A DNA stretch of 64,000 bases. It comes from Bacteroidota bacterium. Its GTDB lineage: Bacteria; Bacteroidota; Rhodothermia; Rhodothermales; UBA10348. Made by a program: the position numbers and the translations under genes. The notes beneath the pieces are model-generated. The model saw only the letters and a program-made list of their open reading frames with translations, did not search any database and was not told the origin of the DNA. The stretch's first letter is position 1. Each line of letters opens with the position of its first letter. Below, piece after piece: positions 1-7,658 of the stretch. The stretch is taken from contig JAJCYQ010000031.1 of the NCBI GenBank assembly GCA_029262835.1, positions 24,850-88,849 of the forward strand. The letters are read 5' to 3'.

Positions 1-88
1 GGCCGGTCCACACCTCATCGACAAAAAAGGCGCCACCCAGAATAAGGGACGCTGCAAGGAGATAAAGACTTTGTATCCGCTGAATCAT
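1..88 (-). CDS. DUF4293 family membrane protein (5' end only)
   Basis: Only the first 29 codons lie in the window; the rest runs off the left edge. The reading starts at an ATG whose complement is at 86-88 and gives MIQRIQSLYLLAASLILGG, followed by a hydrophobic stretch. This opening (MIQRIQSxYLLxA) is what I know as the start of DUF4293 proteins, a small four-helix membrane family of unknown function found almost only in Bacteroidota and relatives. The gene lies downstream of the ExbB/ExbD operon on the same strand but is separated from it by a strong hairpin terminator. The family call rests on about 20 residues, so it is likely but not proven; if correct it is a useful lineage marker. Confidence 0.6.
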   Translation of the reverse strand, partial: MIQRIQSLYLLAASLILGGAFFVDEVWTG

Positions 89-161
89 CGGCACGTGGGT
101 TGGAGGGGCAAAACGGCAGGACCGCCGTCCAGCAAACTCAAGGATAACGGACTGCCACAAA

Positions 162-192
162 AAAAGAGCCGCGCCAGGGGCGCGGCTCTTTT
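162..192 (-). terminator. Rho-independent terminator of the exb operon
   Basis: A perfect 14-bp inverted repeat (162-175 and 179-192) with a 3-nt loop is flanked on the left by a run of A, which is a U-run when read on the minus strand. It lies 57 bp after the stop codon of the last exbD gene and before the DUF4293 start, so it should end the exb transcript. The stem is symmetrical with T residues on the other side as well, so it could work in both directions. Confidence 0.85.
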
Positions 193-248
193 GATTTCCA
201 CTTCAATTCACGAGGAGGCTTCAATGGCCAGTAGCCACAGGTCCGCTC

Positions 249-701
249 TCAGTTCGCGAGCTGACGTTTCGTTGAGTAGTTGATCCGAAGTGTATTGGCC
301 TCGCGCAGTTCCTGTTGGACATCCAGGACCTTACCCATCTCGGACGTTTCGTCCACGCGAAGTGATACGATCAGTCGCGGCTGTTCAACCAGTTTGCGAT
401 ACATGACCGTTCGAATGGTGCCCACGTCTTCGATCAGGGCATCGTCTATCTGGACGGCCGTTTCGCCAAGGCGGTTGCCATCCAGCTTCATGGGCCCGAT
501 CCAGACATACGATACCAGACGCTTCTGCTCAATCTTCGAAATGGCTTCCGCCTGTGGCAGAATGGTACGAACCTGCACCGTCTGCTCACGAAGCACCGTA
601 CTCACCATGAAGAAAATCAGCAGCATGAAGATGATATCCGGCAGCGAGGCTGTTGGGATATCTTCCTTCGTCTTGGCCTTTTTCTTGAAATGTGTGCTCA
701 T
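249..701 (-). CDS. exbD: ExbD/TolR biopolymer transport protein (second copy)
   Basis: 150 aa inner-membrane proton-channel subunit of an ExbB/ExbD (TolQ/TolR) motor that uses the proton gradient to energise outer-membrane transport or envelope integrity. A short cytoplasmic N-terminus is followed by one membrane segment at about residues 18-40 containing the family pattern PTASLPDIIFMLLIFFMVST; the aspartate in SLPD is the conserved proton-carrying residue. The rest is the periplasmic ExbD domain. The ATG is preceded by AGGA and starts 15 bp after the stop of the first exbD copy. Last gene of the ExbB operon, followed by a terminator. It differs clearly from the upstream ExbD, so the motor probably uses two distinct ExbD chains, as in other Bacteroidota. 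Confidence 0.9.
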   Translation of the reverse strand: MSTHFKKKAKTKEDIPTASLPDIIFMLLIFFMVSTVLREQTVQVRTILPQAEAISKIEQKRLVSYVWIGPMKLDGNRLGETAVQIDDALIEDVGTIRTVMYRKLVEQPRLIVSLRVDETSEMGKVLDVQQELREANTLRINYSTKRQLAN

Positions 702-716
702 GGATGATTCCTCGTA

Positions 717-1280
717 TCAGTTCTGGTCGGGTTCAGCGATGGATATCTGTGCCTTGATCTTTTCACGGATGGCATTATCCGCATCCTGACCTTCGACCAC
801 AACATCCACGTACTGCTGGTAGTTCTCGTATCCGAGACTGCGGGCTTCTGAGTCCCACATCTCGAAATAACCCATCCAGACCTCGTCCAGCACATCCACG
901 TACGCATTGTACGGGGTTTCCCGCGATGTCTTGATGGACACGAGCGCATTACCCGGAGATTCCGCGTATCGCGGATCCTGCCCGTTATTCAGAACGTGTG
1001 TTTTCACGACGTCCCGAATAAGTTGCACGGACGACGGTTCGTCTTCGACGAGGACCATGCCCTGCTCGTTCACCAGGATTTTGAGCACGTTGCGCTCCTT
1101 GATCGGTGGCGGCTCCACATCCTCTTCCAGCTTGGGCGGTAGCACCATACCAATGCCCGTGTCGACATCGATCGTGGTGGTCACCAGGAAGAAAATGAGG
1201 AGCAGAAACGCGATATCCGCCATGGATGACGTGGGGATTTCCGCTTCCTTGCGACCTCTCTTCTGCATTAATTTTCCCAT
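717..1280 (-). CDS. exbD: ExbD/TolR biopolymer transport protein (first copy)
   Basis: 187 aa, longer than a usual ExbD of about 140 aa because of extra periplasmic sequence in the C-terminal half (roughly residues 95-160, rich in charged and aromatic residues). The N-terminal part has the ExbD membrane segment with PTSSMADIAFLLLIFFLVTT; the aspartate in MAD is the conserved proton-pathway residue. A good Shine-Dalgarno (GGAGG) lies 6 nt before the ATG. The gene follows the small membrane protein by 19 bp and precedes the second exbD by 15 bp, so all four genes are one transcript. The function is that of the family: a periplasm-facing partner of the ExbB pentamer; the energised outer-membrane receptor cannot be told from this window. 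Confidence 0.9.
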   Translation of the reverse strand: MGKLMQKRGRKEAEIPTSSMADIAFLLLIFFLVTTTIDVDTGIGMVLPPKLEEDVEPPPIKERNVLKILVNEQGMVLVEDEPSSVQLIRDVVKTHVLNNGQDPRYAESPGNALVSIKTSRETPYNAYVDVLDEVWMGYFEMWDSEARSLGYENYQQYVDVVVEGQDADNAIREKIKAQISIAEPDQN

Positions 1281-1299
1281 GGGTTGCCTCCGCTATGGT

Positions 1300-1572
1300 T
1301 CAGCCGAACAATCCACGAACACCCGACAGCAGGAGTGCTCCTGCTGCGAGTCCGAGCGAGATCAGACACGCCATGATGGCTGCTTCCGACCACGAGTCCA
1401 TGACGAGCCCCAATATGCCCAGAATGGCAAATGGAATCATGGTCAGGACCATGGTCACCGGATTGATCTTGCCTTGCACCATGGACCGGATACCGAAGAG
1501 TCCGATGGCTACAAGGCTGAGCCCGGTAACAGCGAGGACGGCCCAGATGGCAATAGGTACTAAACCTTCCAT
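1300..1572 (-). CDS. Small three-helix membrane protein in the exb operon
   Basis: 90 aa, almost entirely hydrophobic, with three predicted membrane segments (about residues 5-30, 38-60 and 66-88) joined by short loops; no catalytic motif is visible. It lies between exbB (21 bp upstream) and the first exbD (19 bp downstream) and has a GGAAAG ribosome site. Proteins of this size sit at the same place in ExbB-ExbD operons of other Bacteroidota relatives as far as I recall, but I know of no assigned function. Its position suggests an accessory subunit or assembly factor of the motor; that is inference from context only. Confidence 0.75.
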   Translation of the reverse strand: MEGLVPIAIWAVLAVTGLSLVAIGLFGIRSMVQGKINPVTMVLTMIPFAILGILGLVMDSWSEAAIMACLISLGLAAGALLLSGVRGLFG

Positions 1573-1593
1573 TGTCTTTCCGTTTTGGGTTCG

Positions 1594-2292
1594 TCAGTTA
1601 TTGGACGTCGGGCGACCTGCATTGAGCAGCACGAGCGAGTCAATAAGCTCGATCGATGCTTCCTCCATGTCCACCACGATCCGATCAATCTTGGACGTAA
1701 CGTAGTTATAGAAGAACTGCAGGATGATGGCCGTAATGAGTCCGAACACCGTCGTAAGAAGAGCCACCTTGATACCACCGGCAACGAGACTTGGCGAGAT
1801 GTCACCCGCCGCCTCAATGGCGTCAAAGGCCTCAACCATACCGACAACGGTACCGAGGAACCCGAACATTGGAGCCAGGGAGATGAACAGGGAGAGCCAC
1901 ACCAGGCCGCGCTCCAGGAAGCTCATTTCGATGGATCCATAGCTGACAACCGCCTTCTCGACGGCTTCAATACCTTCGTCGTGGCGCAGAAGGCCAGCCT
2001 GGAATACGGAGGCCACCGGGCCACGCGTACCTGCACAGACTTCCTCTGCCGATGAAATGCCACCCTCCTCGAGAGCGCCTTTCACCTTGACAATGAACTT
2101 ACGCGTGTTGATATCCGCGCGATTGAGGGTGATGATTCGCTCGAAAGCGATGGCGAGCCCAACGATCAACGAAATGAGCACAGGCCACATGTACTGGCCG
2201 CCTTCGTTGAAGCGCTGGACGAGAACGTTTACAAGACCTTCGTTGGCCGCCGCTTCCTGCGGCAACATCAGAAGCAAACTGATAAGCTTCAT
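1594..2292 (-). CDS. exbB: MotA/TolQ/ExbB proton channel family protein
   Basis: 232 aa inner-membrane subunit that forms the pentameric channel of the ExbB-ExbD motor. The N-terminal helix (about residues 28-50) is followed by a long cytoplasmic stretch and two C-terminal helices; the stretch APMFGFLGTVVGMVEAF (about residues 139-155) is the diagnostic MotA/TolQ/ExbB signature, and the last helix contains the conserved Thr-rich face. A strong ribosome site (GAGGAGGG) sits 9 nt before the ATG. First gene of the exbB-small TM-exbD-exbD operon, with a consensus-like promoter about 110 bp upstream. Length is normal for the family. Confidence 0.92.
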   Translation of the reverse strand: MKLISLLLMLPQEAAANEGLVNVLVQRFNEGGQYMWPVLISLIVGLAIAFERIITLNRADINTRKFIVKVKGALEEGGISSAEEVCAGTRGPVASVFQAGLLRHDEGIEAVEKAVVSYGSIEMSFLERGLVWLSLFISLAPMFGFLGTVVGMVEAFDAIEAAGDISPSLVAGGIKVALLTTVFGLITAIILQFFYNYVTSKIDRIVVDMEEASIELIDSLVLLNAGRPTSNN

Positions 2293-2399
2293 GAACTAAT
2301 CCCTCCTCGTAGGAACAGGTTTCTTGACAATACGGAACAACCTTTCAGTCAAACGGCCGCGTCACCTTCGATGATGAACGGCCGTCGAATACAGATCGA

Positions 2400-2428
2400 A
2401 TAATATCCATTACTCAACCTATTGTCAA
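2400..2428 (-). promoter_or_regulatory. Sigma70-like promoter for the exb operon
   Basis: On the minus strand TTGACA (2428-2423) and TATTAT (2405-2400) are separated by exactly 17 bp, a near-consensus housekeeping promoter. It points into exbB and would give a 5' leader of about 100 nt. Bacteroidota sensu stricto usually use a -33/-7 signal (TTTG/TAnnTTTG), so a classical signal is worth noting. No transcript data support it. Confidence 0.5.
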
Positions 2429-2494
2429 TCAAAAGACCGGACGAATCCCCGGAAGTTGCCCGGTGACGCGAAGATAAATGGAAGATTTTCAGTT

Positions 2495-4171
2495 TCACCG
2501 GGCCTCCGAGTAGGAAACGGCCAGGTCGCGGGCCGATTTCCAGAGTTTCTGGGACTCCAGAATGGTGTGATCCACGTCCGACCATACCTCAAACCAGGCG
2601 CTTCGGTCCCAGAGCCGCGTCGCCAACCGACCCTTGATGAGCGCTCGGACGAGGTGTGCGTCCACTGCAAGCTCCTCGTTCGAAAAAGCACGCTGCTGCT
2701 CGTCGGGAATGTCTTCCGGGATGGGCCGTTCGCCGACAGCAACCCCTTTTGTCGAGAGCCATTCCAGGAATTCGTCTTCGAGCGCCGCATCGACCCGGAA
2801 CTCATCTACAAACCGGTCGGGGCTCGCGCCCCAGGACTCCTTGAAAGCCGCGCCGTTGGCATCGATCCAGTGGCGCGCGAATTCGTTTCCGAGTCCGCGG
2901 CCCAGCACCGCCCGCATGAAGGGTGAGAGGCTGTCCGGGGCCACGAGGTAGTCCGGGATGATGCCACCACCCGCGATCACTGTACGCCCCCCATCTGTCT
3001 GGTAGGTCAGCGAGTCAGCAATGCCTTCCAGCAGGTCGGCGGCGTTCATGGCCCCGTCTTCCTGCCGGATATCGGCTTTTCCGGCGTAATAATCGTTCCG
3101 GTCGCCATCTTCGTAAGGTGTCTGGATGAGCCGCCCGGACGGGGTGTAATAGCGCGCCATGGTCAGCCGAATGGCGCCACCATCGCGCGTCCTGTATTGC
3201 CGCTGTACGAGCCCCTTGCCGAACGTACGCCGCCCCACGATAAGCCCCCGGTCATGGTCCTGCAGCGCACCGGCCACGATCTCGCTGGCCGACGCTGAAT
3301 TGCCGTCCACCAGCACCATCACAGGCCGGTCCTCCCATAATCCCCCGCTTGTCGCGAGGAAGGTTTCATTGCTGCCATTGGCACGCCCTTTCTGCGAGAC
3401 AATGACCTGTCCATTCTTCAGGAACTCATCGGCCATCTGGACCGCCATGTTCATGAACCCTCCCCGGTTGCCCCGAAGATCCAGGACGAGTTCCTCCATA
3501 CCCTCCGCCATCAGCGTCTGCATGGCGGTACGCAGTTCCTCATGCGTCGTGCGCGCGAAACGGTTTATCCGGATGTACCCCGTACGCTCGTCGAGCATAT
3601 AGGCCGCATCCATCGTATAAATTGGGATTTTGTCGCGCGTAATGGTAAAGCTCAGGCGACCGGGCACGCCCGGACGATCGACACCGATGGTCACAGTGGA
3701 CCCACCAGGGCCTTTGAGGTGGTTCTGGACGTCGGCGGTTTTGAACCCGATGGTGGATTTGCCATCTACTGTCATGATCCGGTCGCCCGACTGCAGGCCG
3801 ATTTCCTCACTCGGTCCGCCCGGCAGGACGTTCAGGACGGAGAGCGTATCCTGCCCGTCAGCCCCCGGAAGCAGTTCGAAGGAAATGCCTATGCCTTCGT
3901 ATCCCGCGTTGAACTGCTCGTTCTCGATCTTCATCTGCTCCGCCGTGAAGTAGACGCTGTGTGGATCGAGCTTCTCGAGAATGCTCACCACCGCGGCCTC
4001 GGAGAGCGCGTCGTAATCGACCTCATCTACATACTGCTGGTCAATGAGGAAGAGCGTGTCTTCTATTTTCTGAAGGGCCTCCCTCGGGTCATCCGACATG
4101 AAGCGGACGGAAATATCGAATCCGAGAAGCAGGATGGCGACCGTAACGAGGCCGAGAGTCAGTTTGCGCAT
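2495..4171 (-). CDS. S41 family C-terminal processing peptidase (CtpA/Prc type)
   Basis: 558 aa periplasmic serine protease of the tail-specific protease family. A membrane anchor or signal peptide occupies residues 1-20, a PDZ domain about 85-170, and the S41 catalytic domain about 190-380. The catalytic Ser-Lys dyad is visible: S294 in NSASASEIVAGALQD and K319 in TFGKG, with the usual 25-residue spacing. A C-terminal region of about 170 residues (DUF-like, charged) follows. The frame stays open 148 codons further upstream, but that part has no family similarity and would run into the divergent gene at 4321, so the start at the MRKLTLG methionine is chosen. Same strand as the exb operon but upstream of its promoter, so likely a separate unit. 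Confidence 0.9.
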   Translation of the reverse strand: MRKLTLGLVTVAILLLGFDISVRFMSDDPREALQKIEDTLFLIDQQYVDEVDYDALSEAAVVSILEKLDPHSVYFTAEQMKIENEQFNAGYEGIGISFELLPGADGQDTLSVLNVLPGGPSEEIGLQSGDRIMTVDGKSTIGFKTADVQNHLKGPGGSTVTIGVDRPGVPGRLSFTITRDKIPIYTMDAAYMLDERTGYIRINRFARTTHEELRTAMQTLMAEGMEELVLDLRGNRGGFMNMAVQMADEFLKNGQVIVSQKGRANGSNETFLATSGGLWEDRPVMVLVDGNSASASEIVAGALQDHDRGLIVGRRTFGKGLVQRQYRTRDGGAIRLTMARYYTPSGRLIQTPYEDGDRNDYYAGKADIRQEDGAMNAADLLEGIADSLTYQTDGGRTVIAGGGIIPDYLVAPDSLSPFMRAVLGRGLGNEFARHWIDANGAAFKESWGASPDRFVDEFRVDAALEDEFLEWLSTKGVAVGERPIPEDIPDEQQRAFSNEELAVDAHLVRALIKGRLATRLWDRSAWFEVWSDVDHTILESQKLWKSARDLAVSYSEAR

Positions 4172-4320
4172 GGAGTCAGGATGTTCTGGAATGACTGGCT
4201 GAAAACGGAGCCGGGACGGGCAATGATCCCGGGGCCGGCTCATTCCAATGTTCTGGGCACATTCCCGTCGGCCCGTCGTTTCACGGCGCCTACCCGGAAA
4301 TTGAGCAGTCTGCCACACCC

Positions 4321-5982
4321 ATGACGAACAAGGACATTGCGCGCCTGTTGAAAGAGACGGCCGCCCTCTTGGAGCTTTCCGGCGCCAATCCGTTTCGAAT
4401 CCGGGCTTTTTCGGGCGCTGCGCGCACCATTGAACGCATGCCGCAGCGGCTCGCCGATGTCGATGACCTGACAGAAATCCAGGGCATTGGCAAGGGGCTG
4501 TCCGCACAGATACAGGATATCCTGGCGCGGGGCTCGTTCGACGTTCGCGATGAACTCCTGGGTGCTGTGCCGCCAGGCGTACTCGATGTGCTGTCGGTGA
4601 AGGGGCTTGGTGCAAAGAAGGCGCGTGTGCTGTGGCACGAACTGGGCGTCACATCGCTCGATGACCTTGAACACGCCGCGCGTGCAGGGCGCGTTGCGGA
4701 GCTCGATGGATTCGGCCCGCGCAGCCAGACGACGATCCTCGACGGCATAGCCACGCTGCGCCGCTTCATGGGACGGCTGCGCCTGGCCGATGCCGCGCGC
4801 ATGGCCGCCCAGCTCGCCGAGCAAATCCGGGACGGAAGTGCTGCCGTCCGTGATGTGCAGTTTACTGGCGGTCTTCGCCGGTGCCTGAATGACGTGGGCC
4901 GCGTGGACCTGCTGCTCGTAACGCCCGATGGCTCCATCCCGGATGCGCTGCCAGAAGCACTTCAAGGGGCGACGAAATGCACGAAAGGCGGACTCCAGGG
5001 CGCTGAGGCCGTTCTCGATTCTGGAATCCGGGTCCACCTCCTGGCCACACCGCCCGAGACGGCGGGCTGGGCGCTGGCCTGGAGCACAGGACCCGATGCC
5101 CTGCGAAGCGCCTTCCCCGACAGCATGCCAGGCAGCGAAGAGGATGTTTTCCGAGCGGCAGGGCTGTCGTGGATAGCTCCTGAGCTCAGGGACGTGCCTC
5201 AGGTAGCGACGCGGACCCATGCGCTCGCCGCACTCCGCCTCGTGACCCTCGATGACTTTCAGGGATGCCTGCACAACCATTCGACGTACAGCGACGGCGC
5301 GCACACGCTGGAAGAAATGGCCATAGCCGTTCGTGAGCGTGGGTACACGTATTTCGGGATCTGCGACCACAGCCAGACGCTGCGCGTTGCAAACGGCATG
5401 TCGCCGCAGACCGTCCGCCGGCAACAGCAGGAAATTGGGCGGCTGAATGAGAAGTTCGCCTCGGATGGTGGCCCACCCTTTCGCATTTTCAGTGGCGTAG
5501 AGAGCGACATCCTGGCCGATGGCAGCCTGGATTACGAAGACGACGTGCTGGCCTCTTTCGATTTCCTGGTAGCCAGCATCCACACGGGATTCAACATGAC
5601 CCGGGAGGAGGCGACGTCGCGACTCATCACGGCAGTTGCAAACCCCTATACGCGTATTCTGGGTCACCCCACTGGGCGACTTATTCTTCGCCGGGACGGG
5701 TATGACATAGACCATGAGGCGGTACTCGAGGCCTGCGCTCGCCACGACGTAGCCGTTGAGCTCAACGCCAATCCCTACCGGCTCGACCTGGACTGGACCT
5801 GGGTGGAGCGGGCGCGGCAGCTGGGCGTCCGCGTGGCCATCAACCCGGATGCCCATTCCACGGACCAGCTGGATCTCACGGAGTGGGGCGTCCGGGCCGC
5901 GCGCAAGGGTGGACTGGAGGCTTCCGAGTGCCTGAACGCCCTCTCGGCCGATGATTTCGCCCGCTGGGCGTCCCGTTCGTGA
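4321..5982 (+). CDS. polX: PolX-like protein: HhH repeats, degenerate polymerase X domain, PHP exonuclease
   Basis: 553 aa, the usual bacterial PolX layout: N-terminal 8-kDa-like region, two helix-hairpin-helix elements (EIQGIGKGLSAQI near 53-65, VKGLGAKKA near 93-101), polymerase fold to about 310, and a PHP domain from about 315. The polymerase site is damaged: where active PolX has GDIDLLV-type DxD, this protein has GRVDLLLV (R194, D196), and the third aspartate (VDLR) is replaced by H239 in GIRVHLL. The PHP site looks intact: LHNHSTYSDG (H318, H320), ICDHS, GVESDILADGSLDY, ASIHTGF, GHPTGR and NPDAH. I infer a nuclease role in repair (3'-5' exonuclease or AP-end processing) with lost or weak polymerisation. 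Overlaps the next gene by one base (TGATG), so translation is coupled. Confidence 0.85.
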   Translation: MTNKDIARLLKETAALLELSGANPFRIRAFSGAARTIERMPQRLADVDDLTEIQGIGKGLSAQIQDILARGSFDVRDELLGAVPPGVLDVLSVKGLGAKKARVLWHELGVTSLDDLEHAARAGRVAELDGFGPRSQTTILDGIATLRRFMGRLRLADAARMAAQLAEQIRDGSAAVRDVQFTGGLRRCLNDVGRVDLLLVTPDGSIPDALPEALQGATKCTKGGLQGAEAVLDSGIRVHLLATPPETAGWALAWSTGPDALRSAFPDSMPGSEEDVFRAAGLSWIAPELRDVPQVATRTHALAALRLVTLDDFQGCLHNHSTYSDGAHTLEEMAIAVRERGYTYFGICDHSQTLRVANGMSPQTVRRQQQEIGRLNEKFASDGGPPFRIFSGVESDILADGSLDYEDDVLASFDFLVASIHTGFNMTREEATSRLITAVANPYTRILGHPTGRLILRRDGYDIDHEAVLEACARHDVAVELNANPYRLDLDWTWVERARQLGVRVAINPDAHSTDQLDLTEWGVRAARKGGLEASECLNALSADDFARWASRS

Positions 5983-7658
5983 TGCGACGTATTGCTGGTC
6001 CCCTGTCCGGAGCCGCACTCCTCCTGGTAGCCCTTTTTCTGATCATTCGGTACCTCACCTTCGGGGCCGCCGCCGGTGAAAAACACATCGATGCCGCGTC
6101 CCTTCCGCATGCACTGGAAGGGTTGGGCCACCTGCACGCCGAGCACGCTCCCTGGGTGACATTTTACCTTCGTCAGGTGGCCCTCTCGGAGTCGGCGGCG
6201 TGGCTCGGATCCGGTGCCCTGCCCTCCGATATCCGCACCGCCGAGTTGCACTTTGCCGACCGGGCACGCGCCGCGTGGGATCTGCTGCCAGACGCCGACC
6301 AGCGCCTCGTTGAGGCCTATACGCGTGGCGTAAACCGTGCACTTTCCACGCGGAAAGTGCGCCTTGCCGAAGGATTTGTGCTGCTCGATGTCGCACCGGA
6401 GCGCTGGGAGCCGTGGCACTCGCTCGCTGTCGAACGCCTCGTCCTCTGGCTCCAGGCCGACCCCATGTCACCGGCCGATTCCCTGCTTCAACAGCATGTG
6501 GGCTGGTACGGAGGGTCGTGGAATGTGGCCTGGGGTGGCAGGAACGGTGCTACGATGGGACGATTCCTGATGGGACATACGTCACTTCCCTTCCTGCAGG
6601 AGGTCCTTCTCGACTGGCCAGATACGTCCGTTACGGCCCTTACCGTACCCGGTACGCTCATGATTCCGGCCGCTCGCCACGAAACAGCCTCGGACGCAAG
6701 CTCCTGGACCTATTTGTTGCAGCCCGACGTATCGCCTGCGCCCGACTCCGCCCGCGCGCGCCCGGACGTCGACTGGGCACGACTGCACACGGGCCGGCGC
6801 GACACCGTCATCACCGTTCATTCCCCCGAGCTGCGCTGGCCTGGCTTCACGGCAGAGGCCGATACGGACAGTTGGCTTGACCTGTGGCGGGGCGCGGACG
6901 TGCCACGAGCATGGCAACTCATGCGGCCGGACGGACTGTCCTGGCGCCGAAGTCGTGGCGCCTGGAAGGTCGAGGGCGCCCCTGCGACCCACATTCAGTC
7001 GGACGACGTCGTCATGGTCGCAGCGCAGCCACGCGAGCAGACACCGGCCGATGTCATCGACCGGTTTTCCCCGGTCGAGTTCCCGGCCTCGCTCTACAGC
7101 GGAGCCGCAAACGCGCGCCTTCAGGAATACCTCGAGGCACTGCCGGACTCATCTGTTCTGCCCCAGCGAACGCGGCAGGCCGTAACATACCTGGCCAATT
7201 GGAATACGCGTTTTGATGCCAATGAAATCGGTGCCACACTGTACGATGCCATGACCGCTCACATGGATTCGCCAGTGGCTGGCGGCGCCGAGCGGCGCCT
7301 GACCCGCGCGGTGTCGGACGTCGAGCGCGCGCTCGGGCCCGACATGAGCCTCTGGCGCTGGAGCGAATCCCGAACCGGCCAGCTCCGGATCCCCGGCTGG
7401 CTCCACCCCACCGACACCATGCCGCGACCCCTTCGTATTTTCATGGAGCACTACCCTCTCGTCGAAATCCGGACGGGCGGGCACCCGACCACCATGGTCT
7501 GGCGCCAGGCCGTCGGCGCCCCGGCCCCCAACGCATGGGAAGGCCTCTTTCGAACGGATGGTTCCATGACGTATCGGAGTCGCCGTGTTCCTTATCAGCA
7601 GTTCCTGGCTGAACATGCCGTCATCAATGAAATCCATGACCTACGCCGTCGGAATTGA
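5982..7658 (+). CDS. Penicillin-acylase-like Ntn hydrolase, short form, membrane anchored
   Basis: 558 aa with an N-terminal hydrophobic anchor (residues about 7-23). Several stretches resemble penicillin/acylhomoserine-lactone acylases: LVEAYTRGVNRAL (the alpha-chain AYxxGVNA motif near 110-122), GGSWNVAWGG with a serine near residue 179 at the place where the beta chain would begin (SNxWV type), and LANWNTRFDANEIGATLYDAM resembling the conserved WDxxxDADSxxATLF block. It is about 200 residues shorter than typical acylases, and the asparagine/histidine block after the nucleophile is poorly conserved, so substrate and activity are uncertain. The start is ATG 5982 overlapping the polX stop; an in-frame GTG one codon earlier is possible. 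It overlaps the following kinase gene by 23 bp, making an operon of three. Confidence 0.6.
   Translation: MRRIAGPLSGAALLLVALFLIIRYLTFGAAAGEKHIDAASLPHALEGLGHLHAEHAPWVTFYLRQVALSESAAWLGSGALPSDIRTAELHFADRARAAWDLLPDADQRLVEAYTRGVNRALSTRKVRLAEGFVLLDVAPERWEPWHSLAVERLVLWLQADPMSPADSLLQQHVGWYGGSWNVAWGGRNGATMGRFLMGHTSLPFLQEVLLDWPDTSVTALTVPGTLMIPAARHETASDASSWTYLLQPDVSPAPDSARARPDVDWARLHTGRRDTVITVHSPELRWPGFTAEADTDSWLDLWRGADVPRAWQLMRPDGLSWRRSRGAWKVEGAPATHIQSDDVVMVAAQPREQTPADVIDRFSPVEFPASLYSGAANARLQEYLEALPDSSVLPQRTRQAVTYLANWNTRFDANEIGATLYDAMTAHMDSPVAGGAERRLTRAVSDVERALGPDMSLWRWSESRTGQLRIPGWLHPTDTMPRPLRIFMEHYPLVEIRTGGHPTTMVWRQAVGAPAPNAWEGLFRTDGSMTYRSRRVPYQQFLAEHAVINEIHDLRRRN

Noticed and set aside
4240..6018. 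Long open frame of nearly 600 codons antisense to the PolX-like gene
   Set aside because: It mirrors the codon structure of the real gene, is Arg/Gly/Pro-rich and has no family motif; GC-rich coding DNA often leaves the opposite strand open.
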